Assembly: GCA_033060915.1 (NCBI GenBank)
Contig: CM065379.1
Location: 37,265,318-37,329,317 of the forward strand
DNA from: Euryodendron excelsum
Lineage: Eukaryota > Streptophyta > Magnoliopsida > Ericales > Pentaphylacaceae
Direction: 5' to 3'
Length of the DNA: 64,000 nucleotides
This document shows, in pieces, positions 10,447 through 23,367 of the stretch; positions within the stretch are counted from its first letter, which is position 1, and the number at the start of each line of letters is the position of its first letter. The translations under genes and the position numbers were made by a program. The notes below the pieces were generated by a model. It made no database searches and was not told where the DNA came from. It saw only the letters and a list, made by a program, of their open reading frames with translations.

Positions 10447-13400
10447 TGTCGCGCCCAGATTTTTTGCTCTCAAGGAATACACACACAAGCGGAAAAAATA
10501 CTGTACTCTCTCGTTAGAACTCACCCTCCTAGAAGAATGAGTGCAATTGTGTTTGAATTGAAAATTGATTTGAATAAAGGGCTTTTGGAAAACATTTGGA
10601 GTCACCACCTAACTTGATTAAGGTGAGTTAGGTCACCTAAAAACTAAGAATAATCCGAAGACTACACTTAGGATTTTTGGAAAAAGGTTTTGAAAATAGC
10701 CCCTCAAGAGAGGGTTTTTAAGAAAACAGGTTGTTTGGTAACTTTTGGAAAGTATTTAGCCCTTTTTGAAAAATAACTCCGTTTTTTGTCTCTCAAAATC
10801 AGTGATCCTAGGTTCGGAGGTTGGTCACGTGTAGGGAAGACGCACTAAGCCATCACCCTATCCCCCCCACCCCCCCCTTACGGTACCTACATGTCTATCT
10901 ACCCTAGATTCACCTACGAGAGTCTTTAACTAACTAATGTTCAATCCTATTTACTTTAGAAAAGAATTTTGAAAAGAAATTGACATGATGCATGATATGC
11001 AAGTGCAAGAAGAAGATTTGATTTGAAAATAGATTTTGAAAATAAATTGATTTGATTTTAGAATAGATTTGAAAAGACAGATTTGAAATTGGAAAGCTTT
11101 AGAAATTGAAAATTGAGATTTGAAAATAGATTTTTGGAATTGAAAATTGGAAATAGAATATAGAACTGGAAACTTGAAAAATATTGTAGAGTTGGAGATT
11201 TGTAAGAAGTTGTGGAATTATAAATTTGAAAAATGTTGTGACCGCACCCATGAAGGTTGCCTACGTATCATTTTGGAGGAATCAAGTCAGCCGTAGCTCG
11301 GACAAGAGTCCGATTAAAAATAGAAGATATGATTGGAAGAAAGAGATTGAATTGGAAATTGGATTGGGAGATTGAGTGATTGAACTTTGATTGGAAAATT
11401 TGAAAAGATTTGACTTTGGAAAACATGGTTTTAGGAAACCTAGACTTAGAAACTTCAAAAAAAGAAGGATTGGACTTGACTTGGAAAGATTTTAGAAAAT
11501 ATTTGACTCGAATGTTAGACTTTGAAGATTTGAAGAGATTGGAATTGGGAGATTTTCGAATTAGGAAAAGTTCAAATTAGGAAAGTTTCAATTTAGGAAA
11601 GTTTCGATTTGGAAAGTTTCGCTTTTGGAAAGTTTTCATTTTAGGAAAGTTTTCGAATTAGGAAAGTTTTGAATTTGGAATGTTTTGAAATAGGAAAATT
11701 TTAGCTTAAGAAAGATTTAGAATTTGGAAAGTTTCAACTTAAGAAAGTTTAGAATTTGGAAAGCTTAGAATTTTAGAAAGATTTTAAATTAGGAAATATT
11801 TGAATTTAGAAAGTTTTAGAATTTTTGGAAGTTTCAAACTTTGAGTTTAAGAAAGATTTGAAAATCTAGATTTAGAAGTTAAAATTTGGAAAGGATGTGG
11901 AATTAAGAAAGGTTGGAATGACGAAAAGTTTAGATTTTGAAAGATTTGAAATTTTAGGAAAGTTGAGAATTTAGAAAATTTTGGAGTTTGAAAGTTTCGA
12001 ATTTAGGAAGTTTAGGATTTAAAAAGTTTTTTAGAGTTTGAGTTTTAGAAAACCATGAGATTATGAAAGGTTTGAGTTTAGGAAAGATTTAAAAAAACTT
12101 AGATTTGGAAAGTTAAGATTTGGAAAGAGGCAGAATTAGGAAAGGGTTGAATTAAGAAAGATGTGGAAGTTGAGTTTTAAAATTTCAGAAAGATTTTTAT
12201 GTTCAAGTTTTGGAAACTTAAGATTTAGGAAAGTAGAAGATTAGGAATGAGTTGAATTAGGAAAGATTTAGCCTAGGAAGGGTTAAGATTCCTATTTCCT
12301 AAAACAAGGGATTGAGTTTTATTTATAAAAGAAAAAGGTTTGATTTTGTTTCCAAAAACGGAGGATTAGATCTAGTTTCCTAAACGGGAGATTGAATTTG
12401 GTGTCTTAAAGGGAAGATTGGATTTGGCATGAATTTGGGAAGGAAAGTTTTTAGAAACCCTAGATTTGGAAAACTATAGTTTTGATATAGAAAATAGGTT
12501 TTGGAAATATGTATAGTTTTGATGCGAAATAAGAGGTTTTGGAAACCTAAGTTTTAAGGCAAGATTGAAAATCATGTTTTTGGAAAGAAAATTAGGGTTT
12601 CCTAATTGTTGGCTCTAGGGCTTGACTTGGGCTCTAAGGAAAGAGATTTTTTGGAAAGTGTATTTTTTGGAAATAAATTTTTGGAAAGAATTCCTAGAGA
12701 GGAATTTCTAGAAGATGAGTTTTAAAAAGAGAGCTTTTGGAATGAAATTGTGGAAGAAACTTTTTGGAAAGAGTTTTTAGGAAAGTGAATTTTGAGGAAG
12801 GCGTTTTCTAGGAAGGAAACCTAGGGAGTGTTTTTAAGAAAAAAATTTTGAGGAGAGTGTTTTGGAAAGGAGTTTAAAAATAGATTTTTGAAGAGAGCTT
12901 TTGAAAACAATTTTGGGAGGAAGAGTTTTTGAAAAGCATGTTGAAAAAGAGACTTTTGAAAATAGAGTTTTTTGAAAAGTATGAAAACGTCTCACTTTCT
13001 TAAAGCGATTCTAACCATAATAAGGCTAGAACTACTTTAAGAAAGTGGTTTTGAAAACAACAAGGAGTTGAAAATATGGACCATGTTGGTCACTTTAAAT
13101 ATAGCATTTTCCTAAAGTAACCCTAGCCATGGAAAGGCTAGAATCACCTTAGGATTGTGATTTTGAAAACAAGTTTTGAAAAAAGAGATTTTGATACAAT
13201 TTTGAAAATAAGTTTGAAAACGATTTTGAAAATAACTTTGAAAACGACTTTTGGTAGAATGCAAGAATCATGATATACACAATGCAAATTTGGAGTCATG
13301 AGCATACAAGGTTAAGGCTTCATCACATAATCAAGGAGGCCGAACCCACGCAGTCTCCGGTTAAACTAAAAGAAAGCCCCCGACACGGTGACCCTCCAAT

Positions 13401-15550
13401 AGTCTAATCCTACACATGGACCGGGAGTCCCCTTGTTTCAAGCATGCAAAGAAAGGGGGGGAAAGAGATGGGGGATTAAAATAAAGAAATCCCAAGTGGG
13501 TTAAGAGAGAGAAGAGAAAGGGGAAAGTGCAGAAACTTAAAGAGAAAGCCTACCTTGTCTTGTTTATTTCACTTTGCTTTGCATGCCTTGCTTTCTTGCT
13601 TTTTCTTCGGTCTTTGCTTTAGTCTTCGAGAGCTTTGTCTTAGTCTTCAAGAGTTTCGAGTTGCAGCAATCCAAGTCTTCAATGGAGGGTTGGAGGCTAG
13701 TGTATAAGTGTATAGGAGTGTATAGGAGTGTATAGGAGGCTAGGTTTTGGAAAACCTAGAGAACCTAGGGTTTTGGGAGTGTACGAGCTCTATATCTCAA
13801 GAATTAGGGTTTTTAGACTGAGTTTGCGGACCTCTTTCACGCTGGAAGAGGCTCTGTATTTATAGATATGGGATAGACCTGGCGTCTGTTGCAGTGGCGC
13901 TATGCCAAACTTCCTTTTAGTGCCACTAGGAGTGGCGCCAGGCCATTTCTTGGCTTGGCGCCAACCAATTAGGAAACTTTTAAGGTCGGCAAGCAACATA
14001 TCTTTGGAAGATTTAGGCGCTTGTACTAATTACTACCATGCAATTTTTAGCCTGGCTTCATTAGGAGTGAGTCCAGAAAGTCTGGAAAGGATTTAAGTGA
14101 CCGAGATTGACCCAAAAGGCCGGAAAAAGGGCAGGAACACTTAGAACAGTGTCCCGGAAGTATTTGACTTGAAGAATGAGGATAGGATGTGTCGAAAGGG
14201 TTAACCACGCCATTAGGGGCAAAACGGTCAGCCGGGCATAAAAAGCTGCCGAAATGGACTCAGAACACTCTGGAAGAAGATTTGAGATTTGAAAACATTT
14301 TTAGAATGTTTCCAAAGGTTACCGATTTGATATACAAAGCCGGTGTAGTTGGAAAAGGTGACCGGCCTACCAGGGGCAAAACGGTCATTTTGCACTGGGT
14401 TCGCCAAAACTGACTCGGAATGATCCGGAAAGATAAAGAGAGGTTGAGAATACTATAACAAGCATTCTCGGGAGGTTATCGGTTTGATACCCAGAGCCGG
14501 TGTAGTTCCCGGGGCATTCAAATGCCTAGGGGCAAAATGGTCATCTTAACCGGAAAGTCTCGGAATTGGCCCGAAACTGACTAGAAGGAACCTAATCATG
14601 CCGGATTGCCTTTAAGATAATCTTGAAAGGTTGGACTTACCATTCTGAGGAGTCAAATGTGTTCTCGAGAAATGTGCCGAAAAATGGCCCTAGGGGTAGT
14701 TTTGTCATTTTTTACCAAAGTGGGCTAGCAGGCACTGGTGTTAACCTAGGTTTTGAGTGTTTCCGCCACTCTGACGGTGGTCGCATGATACAGGGGTTTG
14801 TTGGAAATTCCCTATATCGACCTGTTTGCGAGTATTTCCGCTACTCTGACAGTTGCGATGTTTGCGAGTATTTCCGCTACTCTGACGGTTCGCGATCATT
14901 TTCAAAACTGCCTGATCTCGGGAAGCTGCTAAAGGGACTTAGCGCCTGAGAATCGACCTTCTCGAAAGGCACGCCTAAACTGACATTTCTGCATTGGCGG
15001 GCTAGCAAGCACCAAAGGTGGACCGTTCTACCATCTAGGGGACTTGGGGTCTTGTCCCGGTTGACAGGTTTAAAGGGACTTACCGTTCCGACGAGATTTT
15101 CTTTGGAAAACGTGCCAGAGTGTCTCAAGGAATCAACTATCTCGAGGGAGAGATTGGAATTGGAATTAGACTTGGAAAGGGGACTTACCATCTTTGGAAA
15201 GACGTGCCTGTTGGAATTGGAAAGGGGACTTATCGCCTTTGAAAGGACGTGCCTGATTTGAAATTGGAAAGGGGACTTACCGTCTTCGGAAAGACGTGCC
15301 TAATTTGGAATTTGAAAAGAGGAGTTACCGTCTTCGGAAAGATGTGCCTAATTTGGAATTAGACCAAACAATGCCCCCAAGGGCATTGTGGTCCTTTTGC
15401 CTCTATTCGGGCCCGGCGGGGCCCGCGAAGCAATGAATTGACGGGATTAGACTTAGAAAGTTAATTTGGATTGAAGTATGCCCACAATGACTTGAACACA
15501 AGTCTGGACGAAGTGGAGACCGCCGAACGGTCAAAAATGAGGTGCTTACA
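10447..15550 (-). mobile_element. Type-B 5' LTR of copy M (5.1 kb)
   Basis: On the minus strand it begins TG at 15550 and ends GCGCGACA at 10447, next to the primer-binding site. U3 (15550 to about 13870) has the CGTCTT/AAGACG repeats (15120-15340), the GAGTA/TACTC unit (14760-14890) and the hairpin repeats (14100-14540). The TATA box is at 13857-13864. Telobox-rich leader, purine-rich tract (11050-13260), the ACGTAGGC motif (about 11260-11310) and U5 follow. This is the longest complete LTR in the window. Confidence 0.85.
13857..13864 (-). promoter_or_regulatory. TATA box of minus-strand LTR
   Basis: TATAAATA on the minus strand, preceded by TGGCGCC palindromes (13880-13965) and followed by AAACCCTA-type motifs. 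It would transcribe toward the primer-binding site and gag of copy M. Confidence 0.75.
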
Positions 15551-16062
15551 CTAAAGGGGAAGGAATGTGATTGGAGTCAACTCTTACTAAATGATTATAG
15601 TAGTCTCTAAAATATGATGACATATAAATGTAATGCGCATATAAGAGACCATCCAAGTCTTAAGCAACACGACATACACAAATTCCTTCTGAACCCTCCA
15701 ATCTCCACAGAAATTTATCCACCAATTCAAGCAATTCAAAATTAATTCACCCAATCGACACTTCCAATTTCCTTAGGCAAGAACAATACCACCAATATAT
15801 CATATAGTCCTATCCACCAATTGCTATCCATCAATTGAGCTATCAATGCAATTCAAATTTTAATACTAACAAAACAAGAACAATCCTAAAATAATAGAAG
15901 AATCAAAATCAAACTCTATTATGCTGACACGTAAAAGAGATGGAATGAATTTACTAATAGCCTTAGCCGTTGATCAGTCCGTTATAGCAAATTTGATGGA
16001 GATGCAATCCATCGGCTGGTTTCAAATAAATGTTCCTTAATGTTCGCTTTTGTGCCTTTGAT
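15551..16062 (-). mobile_element. Leader fragment of a different LTR element
   Basis: AT-rich DNA between the outer end of copy M and a second primer-binding site. By position it is the start of the internal region of the minus-strand element whose LTR is 16085-17251, cut off by insertion of copy M. No coding domain is visible. Confidence 0.45.
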
Positions 16063-16079
16063 TCCTGGCAATGGCGCCA
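16063..16079 (-). promoter_or_regulatory. Primer-binding site, Athila-like type
   Basis: The minus strand reads TGGCGCCATTGCCAGGA, five bases inside the LTR end at 16085. It is close to the TGGCGCCGTTGCCGGGGA type used by many plant Ty3/gypsy elements such as Athila. It sets the orientation of the neighbouring LTR as minus. Confidence 0.65.
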
Positions 16080-16084
16080 AAACT

Positions 16085-17251
16085 TGATCACTCATTACCG
16101 CGCAATATAATTACCGCAAGAGTACAATTGACGATGTAGCTTAATCTGGTGAGTTCGGATGTCGATTATTCTCGAAGATCAAATTCAATATGAACTATAG
16201 CACCAAGTAAACACTAAATTCCCTAAAGTTGAGTTACAACTAATGAAATGCCTCTAATTAAAATAAAACTAAAAATGTGTAGGATGTAGAGTGTTGGTTT
16301 GTTGAACTACTTCAAAGCAACTAATTCAAAGTTTAAATATAAAGAGAATGGTCTTGGATCCAATTGATCCAATCACCCAAGTTCATCATGCATTCAATGA
16401 GGATTTTATTACTCAAATCAAAGGTCTCATTATGGACATTTGACTCAGAGAATTTCACCTTTAAAAATAAGAATTCATTAACAATTGATCTTAGAGCTGA
16501 AGTCTATTGAAAAATCATAGGCACATACCAACGATTTGTACAATCTTAATACCAATTCAAGTATTGTGCATTGAGATTACCAAACTTAGTCAAGAACCTA
16601 GGTTTCATTAAGAATCTAATTCTCAATTGCTAAGAATTAGATGAATTGGTAAATATAGCATTGCAAACCTAACTACCTCCATTGAAGATTTGAAAACCTT
16701 AAGTGATCTTCTCAATGGAATCCAATAGAAGAGTTAGCTAATCATCTCCATTGCAATACAATTGAAAATTTGAGAAAACAAATGCAATTGGAATTCAATA
16801 TCTATATTACAATGGAAATTGAAAGTATTCTCTCTCTACAAGTATGCTAAAAACTGTAAAATACAAGCATAGTTCATAACGTATAAGCTAGATCTCCAAT
16901 TTGGGGTACAAAACTGTATTTTATAGCTAAAACTAAAACAAAGCCTGAGTAGGTTGTTTTAACGGCTAGCTAATAGGAAGTTGACAAGTTTTCGACCTCT
17001 CTGAATCTTTGCTCTGGTTGCTAACTTGATTCGAACGGAAAAACAAACTCAAATTGTTGGATCGTTTGAACTCCCATTCGAATAGGGCCCTGGATTCTTA
17101 GCCTTCTGCTTCCTATTAAGCTCCATTTTATTCACAAGGTAGAATAAAACAATTAATACTAAAACATAACTAGCAAAACAAACATAAACCTAAATTAAGG
17201 CTAACAAAACACTAATTAAGGCATTATGATTACACTTGTAGAGTGCAATCA
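16085..17251 (-). mobile_element. 5' LTR of Athila-like or other gypsy element
   Basis: About 1.17 kb. On the minus strand it begins TGATTGCACTC and ends GAGTGATCA, near-mirror ends with TG...CA. A TATA box (TATAAAATA on minus, 16917-16925) lies inside. A solo LTR of another family has inserted exactly at its outer tip, using the last five bases AATCA as target. GTCAT at 19224-19228 is therefore the expected target-site duplicate of this older element. Confidence 0.65.
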
Positions 17252-19218
17252 TGTTGGCCCAAAAGGCAACCCAAGAGGGGGGGTGAATTGGGTTTTTCGA
17301 AGATTAATGTGAATTTAGATTAATTAAAATTTATCTAAACAAAGTAACCGTGATCAATCAGTATGTAATGCAATGTAATCAGAAGAAGAAAAGAACACAG
17401 AGAGTTACCGAGGTTCAACCACAAATCGTAGTCTACGTCCACACCCCAAAATCCCCTTGAAGTCTTTCTCCACTATGTAATCTCCAATTACAAATGGGTG
17501 CTGATTGACCAAGTGCTCAACTTACTATACACAAAAACTTCTACCCAAGTTCTGCAGCCACCAAGTGGTTTTGTCCAAGTTCCACTCAAACTTACAAAAG
17601 TTTTTCTTTCTCAAGAGAACTCTCAAACTCTCACTTACAAGTGTATAAAGATATACAAGTATCTTACAAACTCTCTAACAAGAGTGGATTATATAATCAA
17701 AGCTCACAAAGTGAAGACAAGAAGAATGTTCAGGAATTTTAGTTGATCAATCAGTGGATTGTTGTTTCTTATCTCTCTTCTTGTTATAAATGCAACTGTA
17801 AGCTTGTATATAAACCCCTATATTGATTTCATCCGTTGGAGGTTGTTGGGCTTCATTTAATGCACGTCCAGTCCGTTATACTGTTAGAAAAACTAGCCGT
17901 TATATCCCAAGGGTCGACTCTAAGCTTGTAGAGTCGACACTTCTGGTTTTGCATTTACCAGATGTTGTCCACTGTCTCCATGAGTCCGCTCTTCATATCA
18001 ATGAGTCAGCTCCTTGTTCATTCTGTCTTCAGGTCATTTGGCTTCTGTCATTATAAGGCGACTCTTCAATTTCATGAGCCTAGTCTTTGTATAGAAAACT
18101 TACTTTAGGTTTCATAAGTCGATTCTTTATATTAAAGAGTCGGTTCTTTGCTCATTTGATCTTCAAGTTTTTCTGTGTCTGTCTTCATGAGGCGACTCCT
18201 CATTTTCATGAGTCAGCTCTTTGCACATTTTGTTTTCAAGCTTTCTGCGTTTGTCTTCATGAGGCGACTCCTCATTTCCATGAGTTCGCTCCTTGCCCAT
18301 AAATCTACTTTCTGACTTACAATGATCCAGTTCATCTCAGCAATGGTATAAGATCTTTAAGGAGTTTTCTCTTTGGAGTATGATGATCAATCAAAATTCT
18401 TTAACTCATCAGAGACAACTTCTATTCAATTTGGATTAAATCAATCATTTGATATTCATTTTCTCTTGATTTCCAAACTTGCAGAGCTTCATTCAATCAA
18501 CTTTGAACTCTTCTTCTTTGTATGCAAAGCTTCATCTTTAATTGTAGAACATTTTCTTTCAATGTCAAGCTTTCTCTATTATGTAGAGCTTTACAAAGCT
18601 TCATTACCGATTTCATCTCTTTGCTAGAAGTTCTTCTTTCTTCTTTAAAATCACTTCAATGAGACTATTTTAAGCTTGATGAAATTTCTTCATACACATT
18701 GTCTTTAATGATACTTTATATCTTAGAAGAATTCTTCACTTGGATTTCATGTAGAGATCAGACAATCAACATGAATCTTCTTTTCAAGCAACTTCAATTA
18801 CTTGATGAAGTTTTCATTTTAAGCTTTTTCAATCTCTTCACAATCAAATCATCTTCAACTAACTTTAGCATACTTTGATGAAGTTTTCAATATTTCTGAG
18901 TGCAAGACAGCTTTATTGAGTCTATGTATACTTGATGAAAGCTTTATTTGAACACCTTCGATCTTTTCGAATGCAAATAATTTGTTTGAAGTAGAAATAT
19001 GTGTCAATGCTCTGTTTGGTTTATTGTATAGCTCTTGGAATTCATTGCTTGATCTTGAGCTTGTTGTGCATTCACTTTGACAAATATTAAACTTAAAATT
19101 GAACTTTAAGTCTAAATACTAAACTTCATTAATCTGCACACTAAGTAAATGCATTTGTTAAATAACACAAGGTTTTGTTATCATTAAAATTAACATAGGA
19201 ATCAACCTTGAGTTAACA
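17252..19218 (+). mobile_element. Solo LTR with perfect target duplication AATCA
   Basis: About 1.97 kb, beginning TGTTGGCCC and ending GAGTTAACA. It is flanked by AATCA on both sides (17247-17251 and 19219-19223). TATATAAA is at 17807-17814. No primer-binding site follows the right end, so it is a solo LTR. The start with CCCAAGAGGGGGGGTGAATT resembles LTRs common in plant genomes; family not assigned with confidence. Confidence 0.85.
18174..18300 (+). repeat. Short direct repeat inside solo LTR
   Basis: Two units of about 70 bp built on CTTCATGAGGCGACTCCTCA and CATGAGT..GCTC. Shorter relatives lie at 17975-18140. They lie downstream of the TATA box, and the unit contains GAGGCGACTCCTC, an imperfect palindrome. 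Confidence 0.65.
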
Positions 19219-21400
19219 AATCAGTCATCTATTCAAACAATAAGATAAATTTATTTATTTATCTAACTAATTTCTCTTTATATTTGTTAAAGATAGGACC
19301 AGCACAAGATAATTTGATGCCTAAGAAAAGCAACTTTAAATTAGGCTTTTTATCATTTTTAGTTTATAATAAATCTTTTGATTAAATAAGTGTTTTTCTT
19401 TTAAAATTCACGAGTGTGTTAATTTTTGGCCTTTTTCTAACGGCTCTTTTTTATTTGGAAGATACTTCTTTTTTTCAAAAAGTATGTAGAAACTATATAG
19501 GAACTTAATTACATCATATAAGATTTAAAAATTGTAGGCCTTCAAAAAATTTTTGTACAATTTATTTGATTGGGTTCAATCAAAAATTTTTTTTATTTCG
19601 TTTTTGTATTTTAGTTAATTAGTGTAGTTGATTTGGAAATTACTTTTTATAGGGTTTTTTTTGTCTCATCTGGATTGTGACCTTTTGTTTTAGGAACAAA
19701 ATTGTAGAATCTATATAGGGCTTTAATTATACCTTGTAACTTGTAAGGTTTGAAAAACATTTGAGGCATTCAATTTATTTATTAGCTAAAGTGGTGTTTT
19801 TTTCCCCTTAAGTTTACTAGTGTATGGGTCTTTTTTTTTCTAACAAACATTTTTTTTCTCATCTAAAACTAGGCCTTTTATAAAAAAAAATGATGGAAAA
19901 AATACATAAGATTTGTACTATAACATACATTGTTCTCAAAAATTGGGCGCCTTCCAAAATTGGGGCCTAAGGCGAATGCCTTATTCACCTTGGCCTAGAG
20001 CTAGTGCTGGCTGAGAATAAACTCATGTATTTACAAAAGCACATTTATGATCCCCCAACATAGTTGTTGGAAAACTCATTTGAGAGGGAAAAATGCGCTT
20101 TCTCAAAAACGCGCCTCCGATATCAGTGCAAAACTTGTTTCAAAATTTTGAAAAAACATTCTAGAAACGTGGGGGAAACTTTTCAAAAACTTTTGGGCAT
20201 ACCTTTTTTTTTTTACTCTTCGAAAATTTAGGGGAAACGTTTTAGAAATTTGAAATATTAATTGTTATACATTTTGTCTTAAGTATTAATATAGGTTTTC
20301 ACTGAGTTTTTCAAAGATCTCCACTAAGTTTCTTAAAGATTTTATTTGAATTTCAGGAAAACTTCTTAATAAAATTCCTATTAAAATTTTCAATTTTTTC
20401 CCACTTCCCATTTCCCCCCATGTTTTTTGTCTATGTTTTTTGCTTTAGTTGTTCTTAATGTTTTTCACTTTCGCTTTCCATTTTGGTAACTATAATCCCT
20501 AGATACACTAAAAAAAAAAAATAACATAAAGAATTATGTGCATAGTACGTACCTTACTTCTTTCTACAAGCAAACTCCTAGTAATTGGGAAAGCTTTACA
20601 AATTTTTTAGTGGGTTCCTGGCCAGACAACCAAACGTAACCTACATATATAAACGTAGCAAGGGTATGAACGTGCAAAATACAACACAGGAGCTAACAAA
20701 GCACTGATATACTAAAAAAATGACATTCGACTTAAAATAGTGAGTGTTTCACTTTTAAATGGGAGGATCGTGAACTACATTATTCTATGTAAAAAATTTA
20801 TACAAAAAATTTGTTTGTGTAGCATTACACAATGAAAATAATTTTGGGTGATTAAATCTTAAAAATATTCCATTATACATTTGTGGTTTTCATGATACCG
20901 GTATCTTTTTGGTAACTAAGATCAGTCTAAATGGTAAATAGATCAATTTCAGTGGTGAGTAAAATCAGTCTGTGGCAAGTAACGTTTTGCACTGTCATGC
21001 AAAACTATCATTTATTAGAATCGAGGGGAAAACTTACCATTGGGACCGACCTTCTTATCATTTGGAATCAAGGTAGGGGTACCATAAAAACCACAAATGT
21101 TTCATAAAATATCCCTAAATCTTGACTGCACATGTTGAAGAAGCGTGTGGAGGTTGCAACTTTAGATCAAAAGCAACCGACTTTTTGTTTCTTCCTTTTT
21201 ACCTTCTTCAAAATCATGTGCACTGCTCCGATAATTGCTCCCCAACAGACAAAGATATGATTGTAGAAAAACAAAAGTAGTTAAATATCCAAACAGGACA
21301 TTAATTCCACTCCTGAGTCCTGAGTCCTGAGTCCTGACTGACTTCCAGTTATTACTTACTTTCCCCAAGCTTCCCCCATAAAAAGAACATCCCTCTCAAA
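19219..21400. other. AT-rich intergenic DNA upstream of XTH
   Basis: No gene is recognised. A possible decayed transposon lies at about 19295-20030, where AGGACCAGCAC on the left roughly mirrors GTGCTGGCTGA on the right and both ends contain GCCTAAG-like motifs. No clean target duplication was found. The rest is AT-rich, with poly-A and poly-T runs at 20203-20214 and 20509-20520. Confidence 0.4.
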
Positions 21401-21402
21401 TC

Positions 21403-21410
21403 TATATATA
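21403..21410 (+). promoter_or_regulatory. Likely TATA box of XTH gene
   Basis: TATATATA lies about 100-120 bp upstream of the candidate start codons (21507 and 21527), with a CT-rich leader between, as expected for a plant gene 5' UTR. Confidence 0.55.
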
Positions 21411-21586
21411 GACAAATATTACAAGAACAAACCTGTGCTCTGCTCGTCTTCTTCTCCCACCTCTTTTTTCTCAACAAATAATTTCTCCTCCTCGCTTTTC
21501 TGATTCATGGGTATGAAAGGATTTTTATGGCTGTGACCATATTGATTTCGGCCAATGCGGCGACGCCGCCAAAGCCGGTGAATGTG

Positions 21587-22715
21587 GGGCACGACTTTGC
21601 TACTGTTAAAAATAGTGTTGTTGTGGCAGTCAATGACGGAGCGCAATAGAAGCCGCTGTGTAGCAAGCTTTTAATAATTTCCGTCGCACCAGATTTGAAA
21701 CATTAAAATGCAATATTAAATCTTTTTATTTCTTTTTATACATCTTCGCCAGAGAGCTTCTGTTTTCTCCTTCACGAGCACTCATTCATCTGTTCTTCCA
21801 ACTCGTCACAGTGAGCCAGCGTCATCGTCATAGCCACCGCCATGTCTGGATCTAGTTCTACCTCATCAACTTTCATTCTTTCTCACAAGCTCTCACTGTC
21901 TCTAGAATACCCAACTTCCTCTCCCCTTTTCTCTCTCTAAACGGAAGACTCAGCTGAAACACCCAATCATGGCCACCATGGACGGCCACACAAGTGACCC
22001 AACCACCTCTTCACTCGACAGCATGTAGCCAGACCGATAAACTGCCTCATCCCTCCCTTCCTCTCTTAAACCATAACAGTAGACGCATCTCTCCTACAAA
22101 TTCATTGCTTTGATTTGTGAAAATTATCCATTAATTGAAGAAATTACAAATTAATTTTGGATTCTTTTTGTTTATCTTCAATCCCTAATAATTTAGATTT
22201 AATCATGTGCTCAATCATCCGTTATTATACAAGCAACTCATCAATAGAGATGATTAATTTTTGGGATTCTATTCATCAGATTCTAGTTGATTTGTGAAGG
22301 TAGGCTTTGGGTTTTATCACCTATAGAAATTTTGGATGGGTGTGATGGAAGACAGTTGTACATAGATAAAGCGAAGATCTGTCGGCAATGGTGATGGCAT
22401 AGGAGATTTCAAAAGCCCAGTTTAAGGTTTTCTCCAAGTGGGAGAGAATAGACGGGAATGATGAGAAAGGTTAGGTATTTTGCTAGAGAAGAACAAAAAA
22501 CATAAAAATATAAAGATAATTACTGTATAAAAAAAAGTAAGAGACAGGGAGGACAAGTGCAAGTGGGAATGCTTGTTAGGCATAAAGGGGGGTTTTTAAT
22601 GTTTCAAATCTGGTGCGGCAGAAATTATTAAAAGCTTGCTACGCAGCGGCTGTTGTTGCACCCCATCATCGACTGCTACAATAGCACTATTTTTAACAGC
22701 AGCAAAGTCATGCTC
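21587..22715. mobile_element. Long-TIR DNA element inside XTH exon 1
   Basis: About 1.13 kb, bounded by inverted repeats of roughly 130 bp (21587-21715 and 22588-22715). Outer ends are GGGCACGACTTTGCT and, inverted, GAGCATGACTTTGCT. Arms share AAATTATTAAAAGCTTGCTAC and many interior bases. No transposase is visible, so it is non-autonomous. GTG flanks both ends (21584-21586 and 22716-22718). A longer 9-bp duplication, expected for a Mutator-like element, would need three mismatches. Long TIRs favour Mutator-like; a 3-bp duplication would favour CACTA or Harbinger. XTH coding sequence resumes on both sides. Confidence 0.75.
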
Positions 22716-23328
22716 GTGGATTTCAAAAGAATTATGTGCCAACATGGGCTAGTGACCATATCAAATACGTCAATGGTGGTTCCCACGTTGAGCTTCTACT
22801 TGATAAGTACTCGCGTATTTTTCTTGGCTTTCATTAACCGACTTCTGCAATTTAACTATGTGTTTCTACTTAAAAACCCCCAAGGTGTACAAGCCATTGG
22901 CATAATTTCTTATCCATTTGTGTGTAGTAGCAAATTGTTATCCATTTTTGTGTTTCTCCTTGTCTCAATTTCTTACGGACGTGACCTTATTGCTTGAGCA
23001 ATTTTGACGGCTTGATGGGTCAATTTTGTGTGAATTGACAGAAGTACCCTTTAAAATTTACAACACAAATTGATTTGGAGAGCAATTTTATCAATCCATT
23101 GAAATTTTGCCGAGGCAATAGTGCTATTCATTTATGTATTACCTTTTTCGGTTAACTTCCACTTTGTGTTGTCACTTATTTATGCTATTAGATATAGTAA
23201 TAGACAAAACAAATATGTATAGACCAAGCACACATTCCACAGTTAGCTATAAGCTTAATTTAATACTGTAGGTACAATATGCTTTGCGTGCATCTATATT
23301 GAACTAAACCGCAAGATTACACGTAGAT

Positions 23329-23330
<2 letters not shown>

Positions 23331-23363
<33 letters not shown>
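23331..23363. repeat. CT microsatellite before XTH exon 2
   Basis: About 16 CT units directly upstream of CACTCAAG, the acceptor of XTH exon 2. It doubles as the polypyrimidine tract of intron 1. Confidence 0.9.

Positions 23364-23367
<4 letters not shown>

Larger units (their letters stand above)
1..15550 (-). mobile_element. Copy M: gag-only giant-LTR retrotransposon
   Basis: This is a composite element read on the minus strand. The 5' LTR is 10447-15550, the primer-binding site 10427-10444, the leader runs to about 8983, and gag runs from 8892 down to about 2800. A non-coding spacer follows, then the last exon of an antisense gene (764-850), and a second LTR (1-733) that leaves the window. 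Gag is interrupted by a plus-strand solo LTR (3553-7691). No RT, RNase H or integrase is recognisable anywhere inside, so the copy depended on another element for copying and integration. The right flank CTAAA (15551-15555) is the predicted target duplication; its partner lies left of the window. The LTR at 1-733 may be the element's own 3' LTR or a later insertion, because it begins inside the intron of the antisense gene. Confidence 0.8.

Noticed and set aside
14877..15261. Frames on both strands around 15 kb
   Set aside because: They lie in LTR U3 repeats, equivalents in other copies are broken, and no protein family is recognisable.
19295..20030. Possible hAT-like element with GGACCAGCAC ends
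   Set aside because: End similarity is weak and no target duplication was found, so it is mentioned only as a possibility in the intergenic entry.
21578..22724. Nine-base target duplication for the XTH insertion
   Set aside because: The nine bases on each side (GTGAATGTG and GTGGATTTC) match at only six positions, and coding continuity fits a shorter GTG duplication better.
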